In this document: piece after piece, positions 26,200 to 36,787 of the stretch | Numbering within the stretch: position 1 is the first letter of the stretch | Layout of the letters: each line of letters begins with the position of its first letter | Origin: Scolanthus callimorphus | Taxonomy: Eukaryota; Cnidaria; Anthozoa; Actiniaria; Edwardsiidae | Direction: 5' to 3' | Length of the DNA stretch: 64,000 nucleotides | Assembly: GCA_033964015.1 (NCBI GenBank) | Contig: CM066921.1 | Span: 28,913,918-28,977,917 of the forward strand | The notes under the pieces: model-generated | The model's database searches: none | The model's input: only the letters and a program-made list of their open reading frames with translations | What the model was told of the DNA's origin: nothing | Translations under genes and position numbers: made by a program

Positions 26200-27642
26200 A
26201 TGAAAAGGAAGAATGCAAAGTTCCCCGCGCCCGTACTCTTAACCGATGGAACAACCCAATTAATCAACGATATAGAAGGGATCATGCTAAAGCTAAACTA
26301 TGCTGTCCATCAGGGAGAGATCTATCGCTTGAAGCCTGGAGCCAAATACACGTACGAGCCTAAATGCTCTGTTGAGCATTTTATTGGGACACTTGAAGGG
26401 AACGAAATGTTGAAGCCAAGAATTGTAAAGCATGGTGGTTCGGTGAAGGACAAGCTGGAAAAATCCTCACAGTCAAGTTATTCATCAATTGACAATAGAA
26501 CACGATCTGATCGAGGTGGATGCCGGCTGGTGCTTGTCCATCAAAGACCAGAAGTTTCTACAAGAGCCAATCCTAGACTGCGAGCTAGGGCGTGCCAGGG
26601 CGTGCCAGCCCGAGGTGCCATGTGTCAACGATCATACAAAAGCCCCCGAGCCGCTGTACTTTAGAGAGATACTGGAAAACAGTCTGACCGAGCAACAGAT
26701 TCCACTGTTCTGCCGCGACTTCCTGGACCTGCTGAAATTTCAGCAAAAAAGGCACAAAGAGAAGGTTAGTGAGAATAATTTTTATTATATCTTCCTTGTG
26801 CTGTGCACGCGCCATCCCTTCTCCCCGCAGGGCTTACACATTCAATGAGAAACAGAATTGTCATGAAGTTTTGGATTGAATGTTAAATTTATAAGCTATC
26901 CCTAGATGTCAGTTAGGGAACAACTTTCGTGTTTGCGGTAGTCTGTCTACGACTCTGTTTGAAATAATATCGTGAATCTCGCTTCATGAGTCTTACGTGA
27001 AGGGATACTGATCACAATGCAATATCATTTTCTATGGAAAGTCTTAATAAAAAGCACTGTTTTTACTATTTTACAGGTTCCATGTCTTATTGGCGCGGCA
27101 GACAGTGGAAAAACGAGCCTCTTCGCACCCATCCAAGGCATTGTCCCCCTCTCAAAGATTGCAAGGGTCACAAAGCAAAGAAGCTTCAACAAGGCTATGA
27201 TAACAGAAAATACCGAGGTAATATTCATTGACGAGGCGCATGCCGGGCTGATGGAGGTTGATGACAGGAAAATTCTCTGCCAGGGCGGCTGGACCGCACA
27301 CGATGTAAAATTTTCTACGCGCCGTGGATTTATTAATCGATGTCCAATGATTATAACGTGCCAGAGAGATATGGTGTTTTCACCAAGCGACACCGCCGCC
27401 ATGGAGAGCAGACTCAACAAATACCACTTCAAAGCTCTACCCAACAAAGACCTAAGCGCATTTGATTGCTGAAAGCGCACCCGATAGATGTGGTACTATG
27501 GGCGATGTCGAAAGCGGGTGAACTAGAAGTTAACAGCACTGATAGCGTGGCAAGCTCCAGCGAAGGACTAAGTAAGATAGAGGAGTCAGAGCTATACCTG
27601 TGCAGCCTGGAAGAGACAGAAGAAGCAATCCAAAACGAATAG
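26200..27642 (+). pseudogene. Superfamily-3-type helicase, spliced and frame-disrupted
   Basis: The C-terminal exon carries Walker A GAADSGKTSL, Walker B VIFIDEAH, a sensor-like strand PMIITCQRD and a following Arg (SRLNKYHF), in the order seen in parvovirus/papillomavirus-type SF3 replicative helicases. Such enzymes form rings that unwind replication origins. A 312-bp intron (26765-27076; donor AAG/GTTAGT, acceptor TTTTACAG) joins ...QKRHKEK to VPCLIGAADSG in phase 0. Upstream frames 26200-26490 and 26489-26764 overlap with a one-base change of frame, and another occurs near 27465, after which a coding-like tail runs to 27642. It therefore reads as either a decaying gene or an intact gene with assembly indels. 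The neighbour is the PIP-box protein. The exact family is uncertain; the NTPase core is well supported. Confidence 0.6.
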
Positions 27643-28689
27643 AGGAAGACGAAGAAGATGAAGATGTAGACATGCCATCAACCAGTGAAAGTGAGCAAGT
27701 GTCATCGCTGGAAGCGCTGGAAGACGAAGTCCGTAGAGCTGCGGCGCGAGAAAAGCCTTACACGATAAGAACCCAAGTTTACAACCGGCTGTTACAGAAA
27801 GCAGGTGAAGTTAAAGAGTATAATCGACGCTGGAAAGAGGGGAGATTGCAAGCGCGGCGCTCTCATCTTGTCGAGCTCGGTGTAATCGACGAAAGCGAGA
27901 CGGATGTAATCAGCGACCCAGACCAACCTTTGTCGGAAGACTTACAACAACGATGTGACGAGGCATTGGAGCAGAGAAAGATAACCGAGAAGCAGAAGAG
28001 AGCAGAGTATGAGAAGAAGAAGACTGAAGACGTCTTCAAGGCCGGATGGTTGATAGACAAGAAACAGAAATGGCGCGAGTATCTGCGTTGCTGGGACAGG
28101 CACAAGAACCTTCAACAAAAGCAAGCCTCAAAGCGTACATAGAGATATTGAGCAGCAAAATAAAGGAATACCATCGACAGGAGGGGACACTCAAACTAAG
28201 CGACGCTTTGCTGAAGAGACGAGAAGTCTGTCAGAAGCTGGGGATCCTTGCTCCGTCTAGTTTCGCGATGGTGACTGATGTGTACTCGCCCCTTCCGACA
28301 GATGGCGAACTCGAGGACGAGGGTATTTCCGAACAAACACCAAGTAGCCAAATGTCCAGTCCACGGATGGACTCTACGCCACCTAGAAAGCCGCACTCGC
28401 CTTCTGCTGACCTCTTGCAGACACCTAGAACGCCGACGCTCAGTCCCAAACCATGGAGAGTGGCTTGCTTAAGTCCGCCGTTGTCGATCGCATCTCTGCC
28501 AAAACGTGCCCGCACAACTCAAGAAGACTTACCTGCACCTCTGGAGGATTACACTTCCTCAAGAATGTGGGAGGACTGACGCCTAGTCAGTGCAAAGCAA
28601 AAGGGAAGAAAGCGAAACAAAAAGGAAACAAGGCAAAGCGTGACGTGGGTCAAAGCAGCATCACCAACTTCTTCCAAAGTCAAAAATAG
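27600..28689 (+). pseudogene. Charged disordered protein ending in a PIP-box-like motif
   Basis: Three overlapping frames (to 28142, 28046-28579, 28453-28689) each show coding character in turn. They give an acidic N-part, a coiled-coil-like Lys/Glu-rich middle (EQRKITEKQKRAEYEKKK), and a Ser/Pro-rich stretch with many SP/TP pairs. The Lys-rich tail ends QSSITNFF (28651-28674), a match to the Q-x-x-I/L-x-x-F-F PCNA-interacting motif at an exposed C-terminus. It begins inside the helicase tail and may be its continuation. Inferred role: tethering to PCNA/replication forks, possibly controlled by proline-directed kinases. Frame changes lie near 28100 and 28560. Confidence 0.5.
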
Positions 28690-29381
28690 ACTTATGTGAC
28701 CTTATTCTTCTCGTTTTCTCTCTAATAATTCACAATTAAGTGCTAATAGAGTTTAAATTTAAGTGTTAAAAGTTAATGAATGATATAGCTGGATCCATTC
28801 TGTACACATTAACTATTTATTGTGTGGATGACAATTTCGAATAATAAATGAATTGTCTATAACTTCGGCTATACTTTATACATGATATACTTTCTTTATT
28901 AAATGTCTGTTTTGCACCCTTGGCGTGACTTTGATCGATTTTGCAGCTTTCATTGCGCGCGTTTCACTGTGAAAGGCGTGCAGTGAAAGCTTTTGCGCAC
29001 GGCCGTAATAATTCAAAGTACATCCGGCATGCACCGGGCTAGCCGGCCCAGCTCGTTGCCATGGTAACTGCTTTAATTATGTATTACTTACATTGGTAAT
29101 GGCTTAATCAATATTGTCAATCAATAACGTCACTGGCTTTGCCGTTGCCATGACAACCAAAATCAATATTGTGGTACTAAAATCACTAGCTATTTGAAAA
29201 TCGACATTTGTTAAAGTAGCACATTGAAAGGATGCCGTTACCATGACAACCAAATAAATATTGTTGCTAATCGCGTAAGTTTAATAACGTAACGATGCTC
29301 TGTTACCATGACAACCGCTCAAGATTCACAAGCAGTTTCACAGCACATTTCTCGATAAAAATATTGATCTACAAAGATAAG
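28690..29381. promoter_or_regulatory. Non-coding region between convergent genes with four X-box/EF-C-like sites
   Basis: GTTGCCATGGTAAC at 29055-29068 fits the RFX X-box consensus. Three related sites follow: GTTGCCATGACAACC (29144), GTTACCATGACAACC (29237 and 29302). Several are followed by A/T-rich TCAATATTG-like blocks, giving an iterated ~65-93-bp unit. The region lies 3' of both flanking genes, so an ordinary promoter is not the obvious explanation. It could be an origin, enhancer or chromatin element. The left part (28690-29050) is AT-rich with nothing recognised. Confidence 0.5.
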
Positions 29382-29858
29382 CTAGTGTCTTTGCTGGAGA
29401 TTGTCTAAAGACCTATTATGTCGAAATGACCCAAGGGGCCTCCAGTTAACTGATTCGAGTACTTTCAACTCTTCTTCTATGATGTCTTCTCTTGATACCG
29501 GCGAAGAGATAATGTCCATAAATAAGTTATTTCTGTCAAAATCACCGCTCTCCAGTTTTATAGCTATGAATAAACATGCCAATAGAGTTGACCTTTTCCT
29601 GTCCTTGGTTCTGTTAAGGTGTCGCCAGAGCAGACTTTCTGCCAGAAAAGACGCACTTTTTGAAAAATTGAGTGCACAAATCCCTTGTAGAAATTCACCA
29701 GCGAACTTGATATCTTGCAAAGCGAGCTCTGGATGTTTGTCCACTAAGCTGTCCATTTTCAGAGTCTGTCTAGCAATGAAAGTGGCAAACGGATTTATAG
29801 CTGCGCATATCTCCCACGATGCTCTCTGATCAAAGCATGTACTATGATTGGCCGACAA
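29382..29858 (-). CDS. Cyclin-fold protein
   Basis: An intact 158-codon frame starting at ATG 29858. The segment from about residue 50 to 145 resembles a cyclin box: a helix with LAESLLWRHL, then LLACLFIAIKLES, then SREDIIEEELKVLESVNW. It keeps the Lys...Glu pair (IAIKLES; EEELKVLE) typical of the CDK-binding face. The protein is short, a single cyclin fold with little else, as in some viral and Pho80/Pcl-type cyclins. It lies immediately downstream of the recombinase-Myb reading frame (stop at 29877), so the two probably share a transcript. In this context it could alter the host cell cycle; that is inference. Subfamily not determined. Confidence 0.6.
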   Translation of the reverse strand: MSANHSTCFDQRASWEICAAINPFATFIARQTLKMDSLVDKHPELALQDIKFAGEFLQGICALNFSKSASFLAESLLWRHLNRTKDRKRSTLLACLFIAIKLESGDFDRNNLFMDIISSPVSREDIIEEELKVLESVNWRPLGSFRHNRSLDNLQQRH

Positions 29859-29876
29859 AAAAGCAGCGTTTACGTT

Positions 29877-30076
29877 TTACCTTTTGTTATAGCTAGGATA
29901 TCTTCGCGCTGCCCGACATAGCAAGGAGTTAGATGTCCTTCCCTTTTCGAAACAAAACTCGGAGTCCCTGAGAATAGCTTTCCACTGTCCAAATCCGTAC
30001 CTTTTTAGTCCAGCTTTTAGGTATTTGTCTTCCTCGGAGTAAACGGTAAACTTTTTCTTCTTAACAGCTATGCCCT
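29877..30076 (-). CDS. Myb/SANT-like C-terminal domain of the recombinase gene
   Basis: In the frame offset from the recombinase, the peptide contains VYSEEDKYLKAGLKRYGFGQ, then WKAILRDSEF and later RTSNSLLCRAARRYP before a stop at 29877-29879. The pattern matches a Myb/SANT helix-turn-helix of the telobox/TRF type (acidic entry, YG-x-GxW-xx-I, R-x-x-x-L-x-x-R). The frame change from the recombinase occurs near 30065, within a short A/G run, so the two were probably one protein with a DNA-binding tail. Confidence 0.55.
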
Positions 30077-31612
30077 TTTACCTTCAGCTGTGGTTTACCA
30101 GCAGGACGTGCGGGCGGCGGGACTTCCTTAATTGTTTCCACTTCGTCACTAGAAGAACTGCTCGTTTTCTCGTCTTCGCGCTCTTGCGAGGACGTAGACT
30201 TGTCTGATAGCCGCGCGCGAACATCTTTTTCAAGTTCTGATCCCTTGTCACCTTGCAATTCCTTCAGAAACGTGTGCGCTTTCGTTGCGACGTCGCGCGA
30301 TCTTTGCTTCTGGTAGTGTACCCTGGCAACCACAGAAGTGTGCTTTTGGTCTTCTGAGATGGTGCTTTGCGCAGAACTGCTTAGTTTTAACGAGCTTGCA
30401 GTCTCTACTATTTGCCGATAACGCGTAGGATGGACGTATTTGCCGGTTGCGTCAAAGACCAACTTGCTCATGGATTCTCCAAGTTTGCTGTGCTGACCAC
30501 CATTTCTTGTTACCAATACATAATCGCAACTGGGCTTTAGCAAAGGACGAATGTGAGCGATAAAGCTATCTAGGACTTGCATGCTTGTGTCTGTCAGAAA
30601 CAGCGAGTCAAAGCCGTATTTACCAGCAGTTTTGAACACTTTCTGGTCGATATATCCACCGTTGGTCTTTGCGTTTTTTAACCATTTCGACCGTCAAGTA
30701 CTGATAGGTCATTGGCCGAGAGCCTTTCACCTTGATAAACAAATACAGCGCGAAGAATTTAGTAGCGAATGATAAATCCAGAGGCGATGCTGCGCGTGGC
30801 TTTTCTTTGCACATTTTAAGCACGTTTCGTAGCGCGGCAAGTAACGCCCAACCGCTTCCAAGAGCTCTTCTAATGTCGCCCAATGCCCTTTGGCCTCTAA
30901 CGACTCTATGTCGAGGTCACCATTCCACTGAATGCGCATCATTTTAGAAACTGTTCTGCGCACCTTTTTCAAGTAGACCTCTGTCGTATAAAGGCTGCTT
31001 ATCACCGATTTTGACGCGCCATTTACTTTTCGGAAGTCCGCCATTTCTCCAATTGCGTCGATGTAACTCAGTCGTCTGCATAGCCAAGCTTCCATTCGTC
31101 CTGTAGCATGTCAACAAATTTGAAAAGAAGATTAGGAGAGCACAAACCAAAGTCTATTATGTCAAATGTCAATTCCTCTTCGTCTTCGCAGCAAAACTTA
31201 AGAAACTTTAAACACCTGCTAATTATTTGCTTGGCTTTGACGCTTGCTTTTGCACCCTCCTCCTGTGCCAGTCAGCCAGGAGTTAAGTTGCTTGGCAATA
31301 TCACTGGAAAATCAAATGAAGGAATGGTTTTCGAATTGCGCACAGTGTTTTCAGGAGGTTCTTGTTTACCAGTTGGCTCGATCTCCTGGACAGCTTTGCA
31401 GTTGGGCTTTTCATCAAAATAATAAAACCACCAATGCTTTTTCTTAACGTGTTTCCTGCATCCTCGCTGGCGGAGAATCCATCGTGTTTGCAATCTTGAA
31501 CTGGGCAGTAGAAATGGCCATCTGTTTCATCTTCTTCTAAGTTAAGCCTTTTTGGCTTAGGCGAAGCATTTGGGAATTTTGACCAGTTGACCACTTCTTC
31601 GCTCTTGCTCAT
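30061..31612 (-). pseudogene. Tyrosine recombinase with N-terminal C2H2 finger, frame-disrupted
   Basis: Read from 31612 leftward in several overlapping frames. First comes a C2H2-type finger (YCPVQDCKHDGF, then KHVKKKH in the next frame). A helical region with YLPRYETCLKCAKKSH follows, then VKGSRPMTYQYLT (box I Arg), HPTRYRQIVET (HxxR) and DQKHTSVVARVHYQK (His and the presumed Tyr nucleophile). This order is that of tyrosine recombinases such as those of Cryptons; the exact family is not settled. Frame changes near 30640, 30740, 30970 and 31470 break the gene as assembled. A tail rich in Ser and charged residues leads to the Myb domain. Its role would be strand exchange for integration or excision of the element. 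Confidence 0.55.
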
Positions 31613-31892
31613 CCTTCGCCGAGACCAAGACTGGAAATGCGCGAAAACTCGAACGGGCTTACCTTATATTCACATTGCTCCCTAGAGAGTAACACATTTT
31701 ACAAGCCAATCAGAACTGTCTGGGCATAAGCTTTGCCCAAACTTGTCCTTTTGTTTGAGCTTCAAACAATCGAACAAGTTCAGGCAAATCCACTTTAACA
31801 AAAGGGCAAGACGACAGGCTTGCGCATGTTCTCATGAACAGACAAACAAGCCTGGGCGTGCTGGTTGTTTATAAGTAGTAAAGCCAACTTAC

Positions 31893-31993
31893 CTTGTTTT
31901 GCTTGTAACATCTGCTGTCCGAGCACCCTAACATTATCAGCCTGTGATGTTTGCACTACACTTAATTCTGCAATCACTCGACCCTCAGTTATG
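31893..31993 (-). CDS. Candidate upstream exon of the recombinase gene
   Basis: Open on the minus strand between an acceptor (GATTTCAG at about 31994-32001) and a strong donor (CAAG/GTAAGT, 31893/31892), about 101 bases. It encodes a regular peptide including VIAELSVVQTSQADN. Another GTAAGC donor-like site lies near 31660. It may belong to the recombinase gene 280 bp downstream, but the connection is not proven. Confidence 0.3.
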
Positions 31994-32018
31994 CTGAAAT
32001 CCGTGCTTTTCTCACATA

Positions 32019-32366
32019 GGAACAAAAGTTCACATTTAGTAGAAAAGGAACTTTCAATGAAAAGGAACATGCCAAGAGCGGTTGTTTCTTTGTAGGACTG
32101 TCAGAAACTAATTTAAGCAATAGAGGAACAAAAAGTACAGTTATCGGAACAGGTGTTCCCTTTCACTGCACGAAATAGGAACATTTGGTCCGAATTCCCT
32201 TTTCACAGAAATCAATACGGAACTTTTGTTCCATTTCACTTTTAAAAGGAACAAATCGAGTAAAAAGGAACGTATTGAAAAGGAACAGGTAGTTCCTGAT
32301 TACTCTAATAGGAACCCTGTGTTCCTATTGTTGACCAATTCGTTCACTTTCACACCTCAACAGTTC
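32019..32366. promoter_or_regulatory. Cluster of GGAAC/GTTCC motifs
   Basis: About fifteen GGAAC or GTTCC pentamers in 350 bp, in both orientations, often as AAAAGGAACA or CAGGTGTTCCC. The cluster lies upstream of the candidate first exon and the recombinase gene. The density is far above expectation for ordinary sequence. It could be a binding-site array for an element protein or a decayed short tandem repeat. Confidence 0.45.
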
Positions 32367-32589
32367 CTTACTATGAAACGTGTTTGAGGTCTCTTTGCTG
32401 CTAAAGGGACTAAATACAAAAATGCGCGGAACACTCGTGTTTCAAAAACAAGGCCGGCTTTCGTGTCGCATCAGCTAAAATTCGATTTTTAAACTCTGAA
32501 TCCCAAAAGAGGTCCAATTTGGACTTTTATTCAACGAATGACAAAATTAGAAGTCATTTAAGGTCCAAAATTTAGCTGTCATCACTTTT

Positions 32590-33110
32590 GGGGAATGTAC
32601 ATCACCATAATCATAATCATAATCACAATCACATTTATTTAGGCACGATAAATTTACAGCGGAGCTGATGTGTCGTGTTTAAGAAAATTAACAGAAAAAA
32701 TATAAAAATACATGTTTATCAAAAAGAGCCTATTTACAATATTTACAGTATGTACACTATTTACACAATTTGAAAATCATTAATTTTTGATTTGAAGACT
32801 GGAAGATTATCTGACTCCCTTACTTCATTGGGCTGGCTGTTCCATAATTTTACCCCTTGGTTATCAAATGAAGTAAGAGCCTGTTAATGTTGGCTTTTGG
32901 TAGAATCAGGCAGTTTTTTCTTCTGAGATTATGAGGACTTTCATATTCCTAAACAGTTCATTATTCCTGGTGGGGCTTCCTCATAAAAAGCGGAGTGAAC
33001 CAAGGAAAGTACACGGTGGTAGCGGTAGTTGAACTACCCTATGGCCTACCCTGTATTTTCTTTTTAAAGCTCTGAAAACAGGTAAACTCAAGTATATAAT
33101 GCCTCCTCAA
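32590..33110 (-). mobile_element. 3' end of a LINE-type retrotransposon
   Basis: On the minus strand the translation includes GVKLWNSQPNEVRES and a following FKSKINDF, a common C-terminal pattern of non-LTR retrotransposon reverse transcriptases. A stop follows, then a 3' UTR ending in a short (ATTATG)n-like tail at about 32595-32625. Upstream codons (about 32880-32960) are recognisable (HNLRRKNCLILPKA) but frames shift. It is a 5'-truncated, inactive fragment. Confidence 0.6.
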
Positions 33111-33357
33111 CATAAACAAACACATAAACAACCTGCGAATTTCTAATATGCAACCGCCAAATTTTGTCAACAAATCATCTCGCACATCGGTTTATTGACA
33201 CCTGTCAATCACAATGAGATGATGTCATCGATCACGTGATTTCCCAAAACTGCTCAAATCCGCGAATTTTAAGAATAAGGCAGTCAACTTTGTCAACACC
33301 CCCTCTGACACATCGCCAATTGACACATATCAATCAAAATGTCATATTTCGTTTCAG

Positions 33358-33616
33358 AGATCCGTATTATGCACAAAAGAGACACGCTAAATGTGCCGAG
33401 ATCGTCCAGTCTTCTGCCGTAACCAACTGTACAATGGGGCCTGTCTATGCCGCATTTGGAGCCAGCGCCGAGGGGCCTGGGTACCAGTGGCGGTGCTACA
33501 ACGAGAGCGCTGTGAATGTGCACGGGGTGCATGAAAATAGGATCATGTACAAAGCAGGGTCAAAATGCTACAAGTCAGGGGTCTCTGATATTATACTTAC
33601 TGTTAACTCACCTTGA
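33358..33616 (+). CDS. Possible terminal exon, unknown gene
   Basis: A pyrimidine-rich acceptor (ATATTTCGTTTCAG) ends at 33357 and an open frame runs from there to a stop at 33614-33616. The peptide includes DPYYAQKRHAKCAEIVQSS and GPGYQWRCYNESAVNVHG, with four Cys and one N-glycosylation-type NES, suggesting an extracellular protein. Domain not recognised and no upstream exon found. Confidence 0.35.
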
Positions 33617-33929
33617 AAGGCGCGACTCACACTACCCATAATGCATTGCTATTTGCTTTCCTTGTCCTCCCAGCACACTAATTTTGCGCCGAAAAAAGTT
33701 TCCTCCTCAAACCAGAGCTCTGAATCTTGCCGCTGGTCAAAAGATGACGGGCTCTGGGTGCGAGTATTTAAATCATGTTCAGGGCCATATAAACTAAGTA
33801 TGCCTACCGGAGAATAGGGCTTACAATTAACTTACTAACCCACCACACTGATCAGGGAACCTGGTAATTGAAGCCTCGCTCTGTGAGGATTTCCCGGCCC
33901 TCGGGCAAATTTAATAAATTGAATACTCA

Positions 33930-33967
33930 CCAGAGAAAACTCACTTATCCAGGTGAGTTTTCTCTGG
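33930..33967. repeat. Perfect 15-bp stem hairpin
   Basis: CCAGAGAAAACTCAC (33930-33944) pairs exactly with GTGAGTTTTCTCTGG (33953-33967) across an 8-base loop. Flanking 33.6-34.45 kb shows no gene. It may be the core of a small foldback element. Confidence 0.7.
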
Positions 33968-34484
33968 GTACGAGATTGGGCTTCCGTCAATCAAACGAGT
34001 GAACAGCTCTGGGTGATTTCGTGCAGGCTTTGGAGAGGGTTTATGAATCATTGTCGTTTTGGCTGATTTCGACTGTGTCGAGGCGCGGGCGGGCTAGCTG
34101 TGGGCTATTTTAGCGTGGTTACCAAGCCAAAACCAAATGGTGGACAGATCAGGAACTCGGGTCTCTGTGATTCCTGCAAGTTTTCATTCAAAATCTCGCC
34201 ATTTTCTTGCTACATTTGCCGAAATTCTTGTCAAAAGAGGATCTTCAGTTATTTCCTTATAAGGTAAATGATTCCAAATATGGTTTTGGCCGTGAGGTGT
34301 TGAAAAACGACAATTTTCGTACAGGGATTGTTTGACATGTAAACGTAAGCTTGTAAGGACTAGCTGGGCTTTAAAACCAAATTTTCACCATCAAATGTAC
34401 ACGTAACTTTAGAAAGTCCATGCGGCTTTAAAAGGTTTGATGGAGGAATTTTTTCTATACTCGGGGGTCGAGGGCCCTATCATT

Positions 34485-34690
34485 TGAAGACCCCCCCCCC
34501 CCCTCCCCTGGAATTTGAACACACCCTCCCTTTAAATTTCCAGGTTAGACCTAGCCCTTGGAATTTACAGGGGTCCTAGACCCCTCCTCCTAGGAATTTA
34601 CAGGGTTCAGCTAGACCCCCTCCCCTGGGAATTTCCAGGGCTTAGATTGATCCTTCCCCTCCGGCATTTTCCAGGGTCCTCGACACCCAA
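34485..34690. repeat. C-rich minisatellite of GGAATTT(A/C)CAGG units
   Basis: About five units of 40-45 bp, each with (T)GGAATTTNCAGGG followed by a C-rich segment. A C15-like tract starts at about 34490. Further G/C tracts lie at 34826-34840 and 34938-34950. No coding interpretation. Confidence 0.6.
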
Positions 34691-34974
34691 CCCTCCCACC
34701 GGTGCGGATAGAAAATGCAGTGCGGAGGGAAAATGCAATCAGCCAATGAATAATGTAAACAACGCAATGCATTCTGGACAGGATGAGTCAGCCCTGTCCA
34801 TTTTACACGCAACGCACAATTTTGGTGGGGGGGGGGGCGGATAGTGAAAACATGGGGCGAAAAGTTTCAAATTTCCTCCAGCAAATACAGTAAATATATG
34901 GGAAATCTCCCGCGAAAGGGGCCGCGCCCCCTGTGCCCCCCCCCCCCGCCCCGACTTTGCTCCTAAATACACTG

Positions 34975-35212
34975 CAAGTTGCAGAGTGTTTTTGCCTCGC
35001 TGAAATGAGGAAAATCGGTTGCAATGCGACCGAGATATGGCCCGCTGAATACATAATTTTCTTTAACAAATCACTGTATTTTTAGGTCAGTTCATAACGT
35101 TTTGAACTGCGTCGAGAAAATTATGTATTCAGCGGGCGATATCTCGGTCTCGTTTCAACCGATTCACCTCAATTTTTGCTTGCAACGTTCTTTGGAGTTA
35201 TTTAGTCTTTCA
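34975..35212. mobile_element. Foldback MITE, about 75-bp arms
   Basis: The left arm includes GACCGAGATATGGCCCGCTG and AATACATAATTTTC (about 35028-35062). The right arm is its near-exact inverse (about 35115-35153), with the similarity continuing outward to ATCGGTTGCAA against TTTCAACCGAT. A short AT-rich loop lies between. No coding capacity. Confidence 0.75.
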
Positions 35213-35414
35213 TTATTCGTGGACTAAAATATGAATTACAAATTTTTCAAATTTGTGACGTCATACTTTGAGGGGACTCTACTATTAGAATAACATGAGG
35301 AAAGGCTGATACTACGCAAAATCTTAACAGGACAGTGGCATGATAGAGTCCAAACTGAAAGTACATAAGCAACCGTGGACAGCTGTTTAGACCTTCAACT
35401 TCAACACGGTGTAG

Positions 35415-35638
35415 CTAGAGCAGAGCGGTGTCCGCACTACACCGTTTTCAAACGAAAACGGATACGTTTTGCTCCGGATACGGCTATCGTCCACACTACA
35501 ACGCCGAAAACGATCACCGAAAACAGATCAATCATCCGAAAACGCTCTCCAGAATGGAGCGATTTGAAAACTGAACTGTTTGAAAACGCTGTTTTCTAGT
35601 GTGGACGGGTGAAAACGATGCTATCTGAAAACGATGAC
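35415..35638. mobile_element. Left half of a MITE split by the BEL element
   Basis: Starts GAGCGGTGTCCGCACTACAC and is rich in GAAAACG/CGTTTTC. The matching inverted end, GTGTAGTGTGGACTGCGC, lies at about 44381-44398 beyond the BEL insertion. The BEL target duplication ATGAC is the last five bases here (35634-35638). Confidence 0.65.
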
Positions 35639-36649
35639 TGTGCCAAGACTTCTAGAGGTCGCGGATACTCAAGCCTTAACAATCACAGGGTAGCGCGGTA
35701 CGGTAGCAAAAGATTCGAACTCCGCAAAATTGATTTACAAACTATTTAATGAACAATAATGATCTAAACCTATTGCGTTACTTATAGTCGGTAGCGAAAT
35801 GACAATAACAGTAGCAGTAGTAGCGGTTGATATGAGATAGTTGCGGTTTACAATATGTGGATTGCGGATAAAGATGCGGGTTGCAATATGCGGTATGCGA
35901 TTGCAGTATGCGGTTCAAACTGGCTATGCATCTTCCATAAGGCTTGATGCTGATTTCTGACACGTATATACGTCTAAATATTGCAACTTAATTACAGCAT
36001 ATAGCCGATCTGGGTAGGGCTAAACAAGCTTTGGGCCTAGTTATGATTATACTAAATACTATAACCTAATTTAATACATGGAGTAGTGTTGCATTGAAAC
36101 CTAAGATTCAGCACTCAATGTGCAACTGATTTCGTGACTAAAATGCCAATGACAATGATAATGGCGATCATAACATCAATAACTAAACAAGTAAGTTTGC
36201 GAGATATAGCATTGAACTTCACTAATTTGACATATGCAACACAGGAAATAACTAAAAACAAGAAAAGTGTAAAACTTACGTACTTTGGTTTTTACGCCCG
36301 TACCAAAGATAGCGGTAGACGGTGATCCATGTGATCGTAGCGGATAGCAAATAAACAGAACTAACAAGAATACACGTTTTCGTTTGGCTATTTATGCCTC
36401 TTGAAATGGGCTGAACGTGTCCCATACTGGTAGCGGTGCGGAAGCGCTGCCTACGGCTAAACATAACGTAGCCAAAAGCAATTTCCTTGCGGCAAATTAA
36501 AGACATAAAGAGGCGTAAATACACAAAACGTTATCTAAGTTGATAAAACTAATAGTTCTAAGGAAAGCACGTTCTGACAAAGCAGAATGATTGTCGAGTT
36601 TTCAAAACATTACGTAAAGGAAATGAATCGGGGCGTTTCAAAACTAACA
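35639..36649 (-). repeat. 3' LTR of the BEL/Pao element
   Basis: About 1,011 bp. It matches the right LTR except for a ~135-bp segment missing here (after 35922) and a few one-base homopolymer differences. On the coding strand it starts TGTTAGTTTTGAAACG. It contains GCGGTTGCAATATGCGG-like near repeats at about 35820-35920. Confidence 0.92.
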
Positions 36650-36787
36650 TTCCGGCCCCTTAAAGGCGACAAATCGAGCCTTTACCCAATTTACTAACAA
36701 ATTTTTGAAACGAAATATATTTGATAATTGAAAATGTCCATTATTCAATGTCCTTTGCTATAGCTAAAAGTCCATACACTAGATGAA

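Noticed and set aside
27025..27480. 151-codon minus-strand frame
   Set aside because: Antisense shadow of the helicase exon with Walker motifs on the plus strand.
29401..29829. 142-codon plus-strand frame opposite the cyclin
   Set aside because: Ser/Leu-rich shadow; the minus-strand frame shows a coherent cyclin-type pattern.
36176..36524. Small minus-strand frames in the LTR (also at 43623-44031)
   Set aside because: They lie within both LTRs; no start context or known LTR-encoded protein supports them.
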